Shown here in pieces: positions 8,086 through 16,217 of a DNA stretch of 24,557 nucleotides. The translations under genes and the position numbers were made by a program. Position 1 is the first letter of the stretch. Every line of letters starts with the position of its first letter. Source of the stretch: JADFOB01 sp964651325 (GTDB taxonomy: Bacteria > Planctomycetota > Phycisphaerae > UBA1845); the NCBI GenBank assembly GCA_964651325.1, contig CAZYXP010000034.1, positions 1 to 24,557 of the forward strand. Direction: 5' to 3'. The notes below the pieces were generated by a model. That model saw only the letters and a list, made by a program, of their open reading frames with translations. It did not search any database and was not told the origin of the DNA.

Positions 8086-8554
8086 CCCGCTAGCAGACTT
8101 CTCCTCCGCCCCGTCTAGCCAGGATCATCTGCGTGCTCGACTCCACGGGTTGCGCGGCGGCCCGCATCGCGGTCGTGCCGCTCCAGCCGCGGCTATCATG
8201 GGCCGTTCGGTTCGACCGGGCCGTGGCTAGCACTTCGACGTACTGTCGTGACATGGCCATAGCATTCACGCGCTCCGACCCTGCCCGGCCTGGGACGTTG
8301 TGACGCAGCCGCGTCGGTCACCTGTCCTTACCAGTGTCTGGCGTCAAACGCGCGTTTGCGGTTTGCTCGGGGTCGCCTGTTACGTTTCTCACAAAGCACG
8401 GGCTACACGTCGCTTGGTTTCGGGCCATTCTGCTGCTACGATAGAAGGGTCGGGACTGATCGCCCGCGTGTTCGCAATCGGTTGCAGGGGCCGCTCATGC
8501 GGGTTTCAGGTCTCTATTCAAGTGCGCTTGAACATAAACAGGAGCAACACTTCG
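8086..8554. other. Intergenic region with a candidate promoter
   Basis: About 470 bp. A frame open upstream of ATG 8555 runs through this stretch, but its residues (Arg/Cys/Ser-rich, no hydrophobic pattern) do not look like protein and it has no ribosome site. The only signal I can support is the promoter at 8414-8442. Confidence 0.5.
8414..8442 (+). promoter_or_regulatory. Candidate sigma-70 promoter
   Basis: TTGGTT (8414-8419), a 17-bp spacer, TACGAT (8437-8442). It would give a leader of about 105 nt before the zinc-ribbon membrane protein gene at 8555. Confidence 0.4.
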
Positions 8555-9499
8555 ATGGCAAATGCAAAGCAAATCATTACGGAAGTAGGGGAACGTTTTG
8601 AATTGGTGGTGCAGCCAGAACAACGGACCGCCTATGGCATGATTGACGGCTACCTGGTTCAGATTTCCCACAGCAAGGAGGATGGGGGGCAGGAGTCCAT
8701 GCTCATGTTGATTCGCCATTGCGGGAGCGCTGAGTCAATTCTCAGCCAGCTTTCGTCCCCTGTCCTGCCTGACGTTGGGATCAAGCCCAAGCAACTTCAA
8801 GTATCCGAGGATTGCGTAAGATACAAACACTCGAAACCCTCCTTGAGGTCTTTCAATGCAAGCGCCGTAATCGCTTGTTTTGAGCAGCTCTTGGATGCGG
8901 TCCGCCAAACGTGCCCGACCCCGCCGCCGGACCAATGCGGTCACTGTGGCAAGGACAACCCGGGCGATCCCGTTCTCGTCGACGGCGTGATCGACAGAAT
9001 GTGCGAGCAGTGCATCGCCGATTCGGACGACCGAGCCGAAGCCATGAACGCGGCCTATGACGCGATCCGTGTGAATGTGCCTTTCGCTTTGGTCGCAGGG
9101 ATCGTCTTGTCTGTGCTCGGCGCGGCCGCTTGGGCCGGAATCGGTATCGCCACAAACAGCATGTTCTGGGTATTGGCGATCGGAATCGGCGTGCTCATTG
9201 GTGTCGGAGTGACCAAGGCCGCCGGGAAGGGTGGATTCCTCGTTCAGGGGCTCTGCATCGCGTTTACGGTGTTGTCCGTACTACTGGGCCAACTCTTCTG
9301 GATCGGGTACGAGATTCAAAACTCGGCGGCTCAAGAGGATGCCGTAGTCGATTGGGGGGTCGTCTTGCTCGCCATTCCGGACTTGCTCGTAGCCACGGGG
9401 AGCGACACGCTTTTCGCGTTGGGTGGCGGACTCGTCGGCGCCTATTACGCGGTTCGAGCTGGCGCCAAACCAAAGCTAGGCACCAGCGTGACGCAATAG
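8555..9499 (+). CDS. Zinc-ribbon, multi-TM membrane protein of unknown function
   Basis: 314 aa from ATG 8555, preceded by GGAG at 8541-8544. The frame is open back to 8300, but that extension looks non-coding. Residues 1-125 form a soluble domain I do not recognise ('GERFELVVQPEQRTAYG', 'DGYLVQISHSKEDGGQ'). A four-cysteine zinc ribbon follows: CGHC at 128-131 and CEQC at 150-153, 18 residues between the pairs. Residues about 172-305 hold four hydrophobic segments (from FALVAGIVLSVLGAAAWAG to the C-terminal GLVGAYYAVRAG), so the N-terminal domain and ribbon are probably cytoplasmic. Ribbon plus small membrane bundle is common among uncharacterised proteins; no enzymatic motif is visible. It is flanked by non-coding DNA on both sides, so it is probably monocistronic. 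Confidence 0.85.
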   Translation: MANAKQIITEVGERFELVVQPEQRTAYGMIDGYLVQISHSKEDGGQESMLMLIRHCGSAESILSQLSSPVLPDVGIKPKQLQVSEDCVRYKHSKPSLRSFNASAVIACFEQLLDAVRQTCPTPPPDQCGHCGKDNPGDPVLVDGVIDRMCEQCIADSDDRAEAMNAAYDAIRVNVPFALVAGIVLSVLGAAAWAGIGIATNSMFWVLAIGIGVLIGVGVTKAAGKGGFLVQGLCIAFTVLSVLLGQLFWIGYEIQNSAAQEDAVVDWGVVLLAIPDLLVATGSDTLFALGGGLVGAYYAVRAGAKPKLGTSVTQ

Positions 9500-10317
9500 C
9501 CTCGCCGTCGCCAGCTTGCTCCGCTCGGCCGCCGAATAAGAAGTGTCGGTGGTGGTGATTGCAGGCTGAAGGGCTGCTCTAGCGTAGCCAGGGGCAAGCG
9601 TAGCGCCGCCCCCGGATGGCGCCGTCATCAAACCGTCCGACCCAGAAGGGGTCGTTTTCTTCGAGAGGGGCAAGCGCAATGTGGCACCTAGCCGACCCCT
9701 CTAGCGTCATTGGGTGTGGGGCGTTCCGCACCGTGGGTCCGATTGAGACGGACTCGGGGCTACTATAGTTCAGCCTTACATGCTGGAGGAAAGAATGATA
9801 TCGAAGCCGCCGCATGTGTCATGGGCCGCACCCGTCCGAGGCTCGGGCGTCGGATTATGTCTCCAATGGTAGAAACGTGTGTTCGGGCGGCAATATTGGG
9901 GCACGTGAGCCGAATAATCGTCTATACTGCCGGGCGCTGCAATTGTGCGGAGATGGGGCGTCGTGCGAAGGGTCTGCTCCGTACTGGATTGAGTTTGCGT
10001 CTTAGTCACAGACACAACGATGGGATGCCCGGTGGCCTCTGGACGTGGGGGATGCGCGGATAGCGGATGGGCTCGAGCATGCGTACGTGTGCTGGACCGG
10101 GCGGCCGCGCGGGCTGAAGCCCGCGGCTCGGGAATAGCGACCTCCGGCTGGGGTGGGGGTTGCCCGATCACAGAGGAGGGCCGCTGTGGACGTCACGACG
10201 CAGTCGAGGGCCGCTGTGCTACGCGGGCCCCGCTTATGGGCGTTGGCGGATGGCCGGCGCAGTGAGATTTTTCGTTGATCGGAGTTTCTTCGCATTGGAT
10301 ACGACAGGAGACAAGGA
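9500..10317. other. Gene-free region, about 820 bp, with repeats
   Basis: No frame here has coding character. An apparent ribosome site (GGAGGAAAG before ATG 9795) leads only to a 23-codon frame. Visible elements are a REP-like palindrome at 10107-10130 and a 13-bp direct repeat GAGGGCCGCTGTG (10176-10188 and 10206-10218, 30-bp period). Isolated -10-like hexamers occur near 9764 and 9931, without good -35 partners. The promoter of the transporter operon that starts at 10318 must lie here, but I cannot place it firmly. Confidence 0.5.
10107..10130. repeat. REP-like palindrome (copy A)
   Basis: GCGGGC (10109-10114), loop TGAA, GCCCGC (10119-10124), extended by one C-G pair. It is followed by GGCTCG. 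The same stem architecture and TGAA loop, with one compensatory base-pair change, occurs at 21400-21420. Confidence 0.6.
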
Positions 10318-11073
10318 ATGGTAGCCACGGCCACGACGGTGGACGGCACGCTGCCTCCGGGTCATAACTCGCTCAAGCTGCGGCACGCGGCGCTGGTTTT
10401 CTCCTCGCCTCGGTCCGTGTTCGCGCGGATCGAAGACACGGGCGCCTATGGCTGGGCCTTACTGACCCTGCTCGTGCTGGTGTTTGTCATCGGCGTGGCG
10501 CAGGTGCAGACGGGGTTGATCGATCGTGATGTGGACAAACGCACTCAGGTGGGTCTGGCCGCGTTGGAAAAGACGCATGGCGAATTAGTCGATCGTGTGG
10601 AACTTTCGGCGCGGCTGGAGCAGGCGCGGGAACAGGCGGTCTTTGAAAAGCTAATGATGCGGATCGGGGTGATTGTGGCCAAGCCGGGTTACTTCCTTGT
10701 GTCGTATCTGTTGATTGCGTCGGTGTTCTATGCGTTGGTCGCGTTGACCGGGCGCAAGCCGGAATTCCACACGTTGATGTCGATTTGCGTACACGCCAGC
10801 TTTATTGAGCTCGTCGGATGCGCCGTCGGTTTGGGCATGATGTTGTTCTACAAGACGACGGCCGTGGGCACGAGTTTGGCGGCGCTTGGCACCGGGAAGA
10901 TGGCCGGCGTGCTGTCAGGCGTCGATCCGTTTCGGATGTGGTTTTGGGTGCTGGTGGCGATGGGTTTGGTGATTACGCGGCAGCTTGGCCGGAAGATGGC
11001 CATGGCGTCGTGCTTGGTTATGGGACTGATTGCGATGGGTGTTCGCGGCGCGATCGGGTACGCCACCGTCTAG
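10318..11073 (+). CDS. Yip1-like polytopic membrane protein, first gene of transporter operon
   Basis: 251 aa. The start ATG follows AGGAG by about 8 nt. After a 25-residue polar N-terminus comes 'LVFSSPRSVFARIEDTGAYGWALLTLL', the usual entry of Yip1-domain proteins (a short 'SP..F..I' amphipathic segment leading into TM1). A charged helical periplasmic/cytoplasmic loop with many Glu/Arg follows (about 62-110), then four more hydrophobic segments (about 120-140, 155-185, 205-220, 230-248). Bacterial Yip1-domain proteins have no established enzymatic role. They often lie next to MacAB-type ABC systems, as here: the adaptor gene starts 124 bp downstream on the same strand. An accessory role in the transporter is my inference. 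Confidence 0.75.
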   Translation: MVATATTVDGTLPPGHNSLKLRHAALVFSSPRSVFARIEDTGAYGWALLTLLVLVFVIGVAQVQTGLIDRDVDKRTQVGLAALEKTHGELVDRVELSARLEQAREQAVFEKLMMRIGVIVAKPGYFLVSYLLIASVFYALVALTGRKPEFHTLMSICVHASFIELVGCAVGLGMMLFYKTTAVGTSLAALGTGKMAGVLSGVDPFRMWFWVLVAMGLVITRQLGRKMAMASCLVMGLIAMGVRGAIGYATV

Positions 11074-11197
11074 GGCGGTTTGATCTTTCGCACAGTAGTC
11101 TTTGGGCAAGAACCAGGCCGGGGGCGGCTAGGCTACATTTGGCGGCACGCTATATGGCGAGCATAGTACCCAGCGGGTTGGATGAGGAGTGTTTCGG

Positions 11198-12637
11198 ATG
11201 AAGGGTTTCCTGGTTTTGCTGGTTCTGGCTGCGATCAGCGCGGGCGTATTCGCCTTGGGCAAAGTCCGCCGCGAGTCTGACGACAAGCCGCTGCTTCATG
11301 TGGCGACGGAGGTCGCCCTTGAAGTCAATGTAGAGGCACCGACGCGCGGCGAGATTATCCGTCTGGCGCAGGCGCCAGGAGACGTCGAAGCCGTCTTGGA
11401 CGTGGACATCAGTTCGGAGATCGTCGCCAAGATCGTCGAGATGCCTGTGGAAGAGGGGGATCGAGTGCGCGCCGGCGACCTTCTTTGCCGCTTGGACGAC
11501 AAGTTTTTCTTAGCCGAGATCGAATCCGGAAAGGCGCGTATTGCGGGGCTCAAGGCGGGGATCACGCAGGCCGAGGCCGATCTCGAAAAAGCCACGCGGG
11601 ATTGCGAACGGCAAAAGCGTCTTTCAGAGGCCAACGCGACGTCAACCTTGGAACTGCTCGATTATCAGACGATTCGCAAGAAGGCGGGGGCGGCGGCGGA
11701 GATGAGGCGCCACGAACTCGAAGCGGCCCAGGCTTCGTTGCGGCGATTGGAGGAGGATCTCAAGCGGACGGTGATCACGTCGCCGATTGACGGAATCATA
11801 TCCAAGCGCAACGCCAAACCGGGCGAGGTGGTCGTGACGGGCACGATGAACAACGCCGGCACCGTGATTATGACGGTGACGGATCTGTCGAAGATGCGCG
11901 TCCGCGTTCGGGTTGATGAGGTCGAAGTTCCGTTGGTGAGGGCGGGGCAGAAGGCGCTCGTTTACTTGCAGTCCGATTCGGATCGTCCGGTGCCGGCTCG
12001 TGTCGAACGTGTGGCATCCAAGGGGATCAAGCAGCCCGGCAGAGACATAGTCATCTTCGAGGCCATTTTGGAGGTGTTGGAGGTCGACGATCGGATCAAG
12101 CCGGGCATGACGGCCAACGTGGAAATCGAGGTCGCTCAGGAACGCGACGCCGTGACGGTTCCCGTCGAGGCGGTTGTCCACCGCATGCGTAAAGAGCTGG
12201 ACGATTCACTGGTGGCACAGTTCGACGAGATGCAGGCCAAAATGGAACTTTCCGACCGAATGCGACAGGCGCAATACATCAAGGTCGTTTATGTCAAAGA
12301 TGGCGAGGAGGCGCGTGTGCGCGTCATTGAGTCGGGCATCGCCGACAGCAAGCGGGTCGAAATTCGCTCCGGCGTGGCGATGGGCGAAGAGGTGATCATC
12401 GGACCCTACCGAAGCCTCGATCAGTTGAAGGACGGCAAAAAAGTCGCGTTGGCCACGGAGGATGAGGACAAGGAAGGCGCCGGTCCTGAGAAATCCGAAT
12501 CCCAGGACGAAACCAAGACCGTGGAGGCCGAATCGGAAGATTCCGGATCGCCCAAGCGTGGCGAATCGGGCTCCAAAGAGCAAGACAAGCCGGGCAAAGA
12601 GGACAAGCAGTCAGTCGCATCGAGTACATCACCGTGA
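11198..12637 (+). CDS. MacA-like periplasmic adaptor (HlyD/RND membrane-fusion family)
   Basis: 479 aa from ATG 11198, which has GAGGAG at 11184-11189. An upstream GTG at 11189 overlaps that ribosome site and is less likely. Residues 4-20 are an N-terminal anchor or signal. A lipoyl-type half motif follows (about 62-98, 'GDVEAVLDVDISSEIVAKIV...EEGDRVRAGDLLCRLDD'), then a long helical hairpin with heptad-like Glu/Arg/Leu (about 100-195). The second lipoyl half is 'TVITSPIDGIISKRNAKPGEVV', then come beta-barrel and membrane-proximal domains up to about residue 420. This protein links an inner-membrane ABC exporter to the outer envelope. The last ~60 residues form a Glu/Lys/Ser-rich disordered tail that typical MacA lacks. 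Its TGA overlaps the GTG start of the ATPase gene, indicating translational coupling. Confidence 0.93.
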   Translation: MKGFLVLLVLAAISAGVFALGKVRRESDDKPLLHVATEVALEVNVEAPTRGEIIRLAQAPGDVEAVLDVDISSEIVAKIVEMPVEEGDRVRAGDLLCRLDDKFFLAEIESGKARIAGLKAGITQAEADLEKATRDCERQKRLSEANATSTLELLDYQTIRKKAGAAAEMRRHELEAAQASLRRLEEDLKRTVITSPIDGIISKRNAKPGEVVVTGTMNNAGTVIMTVTDLSKMRVRVRVDEVEVPLVRAGQKALVYLQSDSDRPVPARVERVASKGIKQPGRDIVIFEAILEVLEVDDRIKPGMTANVEIEVAQERDAVTVPVEAVVHRMRKELDDSLVAQFDEMQAKMELSDRMRQAQYIKVVYVKDGEEARVRVIESGIADSKRVEIRSGVAMGEEVIIGPYRSLDQLKDGKKVALATEDEDKEGAGPEKSESQDETKTVEAESEDSGSPKRGESGSKEQDKPGKEDKQSVASSTSP

Positions 12638-13380
12638 TCGCAACCAACGACAGCGTTATTCAGGTCGAGGACGTGACCAAGATCTACCGCGTGGGTACGG
12701 AGTTGGTGCGCGCTTTGCGCGGCGTTTCGCTGGTGATCCAAGAAAACGAATACGTGGCGATCATGGGGCCGAGCGGCTCGGGCAAAAGCACGCTGATGAA
12801 TATCCTGGGGTGTTTGGATGTTCCCACGGACGGTAAGTACCTTTTGAGCGGTACAGATGTTTCGAAACTGTCCCAATCCAAGCTGGCTAGCATTCGGGGG
12901 CGGCAGATCGGTTTCGTGTTTCAAACATTTGAATTGCTTCCTCGGATGACCGCGCAGAAGAACGTAGAACTCCCGTTGATGTATGCGCAGGTGTCGCACA
13001 AGCGGAAGCGATCCATGGCTGCATTGGAGCGTGTCAAGCTGTTGGATCGCGCGACCCATCGGCCCAATCAACTGTCCGGCGGGCAGAAGCAGCGGGTCGC
13101 CATTGCCCGGGCGCTAGCCCAAGAGCCCGACATTATTCTGGCCGACGAACCAACGGGAAACCTCGATTCGCAAACGGGCGACGAGATCATGGCCGTGTTC
13201 GATACGCTTCACGCCGAGGGGCAGACCATCATCATCGTAACGCACGAGCCGGAGATTGCAGCCCGGTGCAAGCGGGTGATTCGATTGTTTGACGGACTCA
13301 TCGCCTCCGACGAAAGCACGGGTCGATCGACGGCGGCTTCCGCGCCGGTATCGGAGGCCGTGGACGCGGTTCTATCATGA
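12634..13380 (+). CDS. ABC transporter ATPase, LolD/MacB type
   Basis: 248 aa. It starts at GTG 12634, whose last two bases are shared with the stop of the adaptor gene (GTGA). It has a complete nucleotide-binding domain: Walker A GPSGSGKST (45-53), a Q-loop in 'IGFVFQTFELLPRMT', signature LSGGQ (147-151) within SGGQKQRVAIARAL, Walker B IILADEPTGNLDS (about 167-179), and the switch His in IIVTHEP. The 'GTELVRALRGVSL' start and 'LLPRMTAQKNVELPLMYA' stretch are typical of the MacB/LolD subfamily, which drives mechanotransmission across the envelope rather than classical translocation. In E. coli MacB this domain is fused to the permease; here it is separate. It powers the two permeases that follow. 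Confidence 0.95.
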   Translation: MIATNDSVIQVEDVTKIYRVGTELVRALRGVSLVIQENEYVAIMGPSGSGKSTLMNILGCLDVPTDGKYLLSGTDVSKLSQSKLASIRGRQIGFVFQTFELLPRMTAQKNVELPLMYAQVSHKRKRSMAALERVKLLDRATHRPNQLSGGQKQRVAIARALAQEPDIILADEPTGNLDSQTGDEIMAVFDTLHAEGQTIIIVTHEPEIAARCKRVIRLFDGLIASDESTGRSTAASAPVSEAVDAVLS

Positions 13381-14651
13381 ACAGGTTGGTCAGGGTTCCG
13401 TTCGCGATGTTTCGCCGAGTGTTTGGCGCGATCGTGGCGTGTACGCAGAACATCGGTACGGCGTTTGTACAGATTTGGGCGAACAAAGGGCGCTCGTTTT
13501 TGACGACGCTGGGGATCATCATCGCGGTCACATCGATCATCACGGTGGTGTCTTTCGTGCAGGGGTTCGGCAATCAGATGACCGAGATGGTGCGCGGGTA
13601 TGGCACGCAATACATGATCGTGCGGCCCTGGGCGCCGCGCGGCCGGCATGGCACGGGCCGGAAGCTTGCCCGGCTCGATCTGGCGGATTACCGAGCCGTT
13701 CAGGCGGAGTGCACCAAGTTGCGCCGGATTACGCCGTTTGTGTACACGCACGATGCTGAGCTCACCTACGGTCTGGAAAAGGCGGATGCAATTCCGGTTC
13801 GCGGCGTGACGGAGCACTATCAGACCATCCGAAATTTCTACGTGGACGTGGGTCGCTTCTTCGGGCCGATCGACGTCGCCAACGCCCAAAACGTCGTCGT
13901 GCTCGGGCGGACCGTGTTGGAGCGGTTGCAGGCCGATGAAACCATTGTGGGCGAGCACGTGTCCATCGACGGCGAGCGGTTTCTCGTGCTGGGCCTGCTG
14001 CAGGAGAAGGGCGGCGCGTTTGGCGATGATCAAGACGAGACCGTGATGATCCCCTACACCACCGCGGTCAATCTTTATCCCCAGCGTCGGACGAGCATGC
14101 CGTTTCTCGCGGAGGCCGACAGCGAAGAGCAGATTGCCGCGGCTGCCGGTCAGATTCGGCGGGTGCTGCGTCGTCGGCACGGCTTGGAGCCGGGCGATCC
14201 CGACGATTTCCGAATCGACCGGCAGGACCAAACGCTAAAGGAATTCGAGACGATCAAGAACACGGCCTCGGGGATTCTCGGCGGCATCGTCTGCATCTCT
14301 CTGTTGGTCGGCGGCATCGGCATCATGAATGTCATGCTTGTGTCGGTCAGCGAGCGCACACGAGAAATCGGGCTTCGCAAGAGCGTCGGCGGTCGGCGGC
14401 GAGACATCATGCTTCAGTTTCTTACCGAGGCGGTGGTGCTATGCACGCTGGGCGGAATGGTCGGCGTGATGTTGGGCTACGCGATTTCCCACGTGGCGTC
14501 GCTGCACCCGAACATGGTGAATGCCAGCGTGCCTCTCTGGTCGGTCGCGCTGGCGCTTGGGTTTTCCGCGGGGACGGGCGTTGTGTTCGGGATGATTCCG
14601 GCCTTCAAGGCGGCGATCTTGCACCCGATCGACGCCTTGAGACATGAGTGA
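13377..14651 (+). CDS. MacB/FtsX-type ABC permease, first of two
   Basis: 424 aa. ATG 13377 overlaps the ATPase stop (ATGA). Topology is that of the MacB/LolC/FtsX class: TM1 in 'FLTTLGIIIAVTSIITVVSF' (about 40-60), and a large periplasmic MacB_PCD-like domain (about 65-290). Three C-terminal helices are present: 'GGIVCISLLVGGIGIMNVMLVSV', 'AVVLCTLGGMVGVMLGYAI', and 'LWSVALALGFSAGTGVVFGMIPAFKAA'. The cytoplasmic coupling segment 'ERTREIGLRKSVGGRRRDIMLQFLTEA' and the terminal 'HPIDALRHE' are both characteristic. It is strongly similar along its length to the next gene, so the pair arose by tandem duplication and probably forms a heterodimer on one ATPase. The substrate cannot be told from the sequence. 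Confidence 0.95.
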   Translation: MNRLVRVPFAMFRRVFGAIVACTQNIGTAFVQIWANKGRSFLTTLGIIIAVTSIITVVSFVQGFGNQMTEMVRGYGTQYMIVRPWAPRGRHGTGRKLARLDLADYRAVQAECTKLRRITPFVYTHDAELTYGLEKADAIPVRGVTEHYQTIRNFYVDVGRFFGPIDVANAQNVVVLGRTVLERLQADETIVGEHVSIDGERFLVLGLLQEKGGAFGDDQDETVMIPYTTAVNLYPQRRTSMPFLAEADSEEQIAAAAGQIRRVLRRRHGLEPGDPDDFRIDRQDQTLKEFETIKNTASGILGGIVCISLLVGGIGIMNVMLVSVSERTREIGLRKSVGGRRRDIMLQFLTEAVVLCTLGGMVGVMLGYAISHVASLHPNMVNASVPLWSVALALGFSAGTGVVFGMIPAFKAAILHPIDALRHE

Positions 14652-15996
14652 TTCAATCGTGAGCATGATTCTATCCGCCAAGCCCGCGCGCCGTGACGTC
14701 CATCCCGCGGTCGGCGCGCGCCGCGTCTTCCGCATCTTGAGTTGGCCTTGGCGCATTTTGGCTCGCATGCCCGGCACGGTATCTCGGCAGTGGCAGAATA
14801 TCGGCACCGCCTTCGTGCAAATCTGGGCCAACAAAGCAAGATCGCTGCTGACGACGTTGGGCATCATCATCGCCGTCACTTCTATGATCACGGTGGTGGC
14901 CATGGTTCAGGGGTTCGGCGATTACATCACCAATATGCTGCGCGGGCTCGGCACCAACATGATCTTCGTGATTCCGAGAATGCCCGGTGGGGTGCGCGGG
15001 CGCATGCAACAAATCGTCGAGCAGGACATCGAAGACATTCGCGCCGTCTCTGCGCGATGCGACAAGGTGCGTCGCATTTCGCCGATCGTGTTTTCCGGCG
15101 CCTCCGTCGAATATGGGCGAGAGAAAGTCGACAACATCGAAGTGCAAGGCGCCACCGATCAATTCCAATCGATCCGAAAATTCTTTGTAGACCGTGGGCG
15201 ATTCTTCGGACCCATGGAGATCGACATAGCCGCCCAGGTGTGCGTCCTTGGGCGCGACGTACTCCGGCAGGTCGAAGCGGACGAAAGCATCGTCGATGAC
15301 TACATTTACCTCAACGGATTGCGGTTTCACGTGCTCGGTCTGCTAGAGTCCAAGGGCACCATGATGGGGGAGACTCAGGATGCGATTATCATGATTCCCT
15401 TCACCACCGCGATCAAGCTCAATCCGTTCTTCCGGCGTTGGCTGCCGTTTGCCGTTGAAGCCACGAGTGAGGCGGACGTGGATGAATGCTCGCTTCAAAT
15501 GGCGCGGGTGCTGCGCGATCGGCACGGCCTGGGCCCGGGAGATGCCAACGATTTTCGCATCATCCGGCAGGATGAGTTCCTGCGCGACTTCGAACGCGTG
15601 AAGGTCATGGCCACGAGCGTGCTGGCCGGTCTGGTCGGCATTTCGCTCATCGTCGGCGGCATCGGCATTATGAACATCATGTTCGTTTCCGTAACGGAGC
15701 GAACCCGAGAGATCGGTCTGCGCAAGAGTGTGGGCGGTCGGCGCCGGGACATTCTGGCGCAGTTTCTAACCGAAGCCGTCGTGCTTGCCACGCTTGGCGG
15801 GGTCGTCGGCGTGGCGATTGGCTTCAGCATTTGCCACATGGTTTCCTTGCATCCCGCCATGGTGGACGTGCCGGTCCCCTTGTGGGTGGTGGCGTTGGCG
15901 CTGGGGTTTTCTGCTGGGGCAGGGGTTGTGTTCGGCGTTATCCCCGCGTTTCGCGCGGCCATCATTCATCCGATCGACGCGCTGCGGCATAGCTGA
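14644..15996 (+). CDS. MacB/FtsX-type ABC permease, second of two
   Basis: 450 aa. ATG 14644 overlaps the end of the preceding permease by 8 nt (ATGAGTGA), so translation is coupled. It has the same architecture: 'NIGTAFVQIWANKARSLLTT' before TM1, a periplasmic domain, three C-terminal helices, 'ERTREIGLRKSVGGRRRDILAQ', and the end 'HPIDALRHS'. The N-terminus is about 28 residues longer than in its partner, with an Arg-rich cytoplasmic extension. Divergence is highest just after TM1 ('LRGLGTNMIFVIPRMPGGVRG' here, a WAPRGRHG-type segment in the partner), which is the region facing the adaptor. This is the last gene of the operon; convergent pyrE follows after about 300 bp of repeat-rich DNA. 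Confidence 0.95.
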   Translation: MSDSIVSMILSAKPARRDVHPAVGARRVFRILSWPWRILARMPGTVSRQWQNIGTAFVQIWANKARSLLTTLGIIIAVTSMITVVAMVQGFGDYITNMLRGLGTNMIFVIPRMPGGVRGRMQQIVEQDIEDIRAVSARCDKVRRISPIVFSGASVEYGREKVDNIEVQGATDQFQSIRKFFVDRGRFFGPMEIDIAAQVCVLGRDVLRQVEADESIVDDYIYLNGLRFHVLGLLESKGTMMGETQDAIIMIPFTTAIKLNPFFRRWLPFAVEATSEADVDECSLQMARVLRDRHGLGPGDANDFRIIRQDEFLRDFERVKVMATSVLAGLVGISLIVGGIGIMNIMFVSVTERTREIGLRKSVGGRRRDILAQFLTEAVVLATLGGVVGVAIGFSICHMVSLHPAMVDVPVPLWVVALALGFSAGAGVVFGVIPAFRAAIIHPIDALRHS

Positions 15997-16027
15997 CGAT
16001 GCGTCCGGCGCATTCGTGCGACATGTT

Positions 16028-16060
16028 CACCACCAAGTCACGGAGACACCAAGAAGAGGA
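16028..16060 (+). repeat. Dispersed repeat, 'TTKxxRRHQE' type (copy 1)
   Basis: Begins CACCACCAAGTCACGGAGAC and continues through ACCAAGAAGAGGA. Read as protein it gives FTTKSRRHQEEEE, a spurious peptide type (TTKDTKKHE-like) that I recall from many bacterial genomes as the signature of a non-coding dispersed element. A related copy in opposite orientation lies at 21111-21141. Confidence 0.65.
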
Positions 16061-16076
16061 AGAGTGGACCGGGTGG

Positions 16077-16099
16077 CCCACCTCCCATTTGGAGGTGGG
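16077..16099. repeat. Hairpin with CCCACC...GGTGGG stem
   Basis: CCCACCTCC (16077-16085), loop CATTT, GGAGGTGGG (16091-16099): a perfect 9-bp stem in the convergent spacer. It could act as a bidirectional transcription barrier. Its outer bases resemble the hairpin at 7739-7775. Confidence 0.55.
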
Positions 16100-16217
16100 T
16101 GAGCCGATGACGGTGACCGGCAAACGCCCGCGATCAGCGGCAATCCAAGCTGCCGTGCTCTGGCGTTCAACCTGGAGGGCGTTCGAATCCCAGTGACCGC
16201 AAGATCATCGTCTCCCC

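Noticed and set aside
8300..8554. 85-codon N-terminal extension of the zinc-ribbon protein
   Set aside because: No ribosome site at 8300, non-protein-like composition, and a candidate promoter lies inside it; ATG 8555 has GGAG upstream.
9795..9866. Short frame after a good GGAGGAAAG sequence
   Set aside because: It stops after 23 codons and has no signal-peptide or membrane character; probably chance.
10107..10130. CRISPR-like repetition among the palindromes
   Set aside because: Palindromes are isolated and kilobases apart, with no regular spacers and no cas genes.
13209..14231. 340-codon minus-strand frame opposite the first permease
   Set aside because: His/Arg/Asp-rich antisense shadow of a clear permease gene.
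16171..16200. A GTTCGAATCCC string resembling a tRNA T-loop
   Set aside because: The flanking 5-nt arms do not pair, there is no matching acceptor stem, and no anticodon or D arm can be drawn upstream. At most a remnant.
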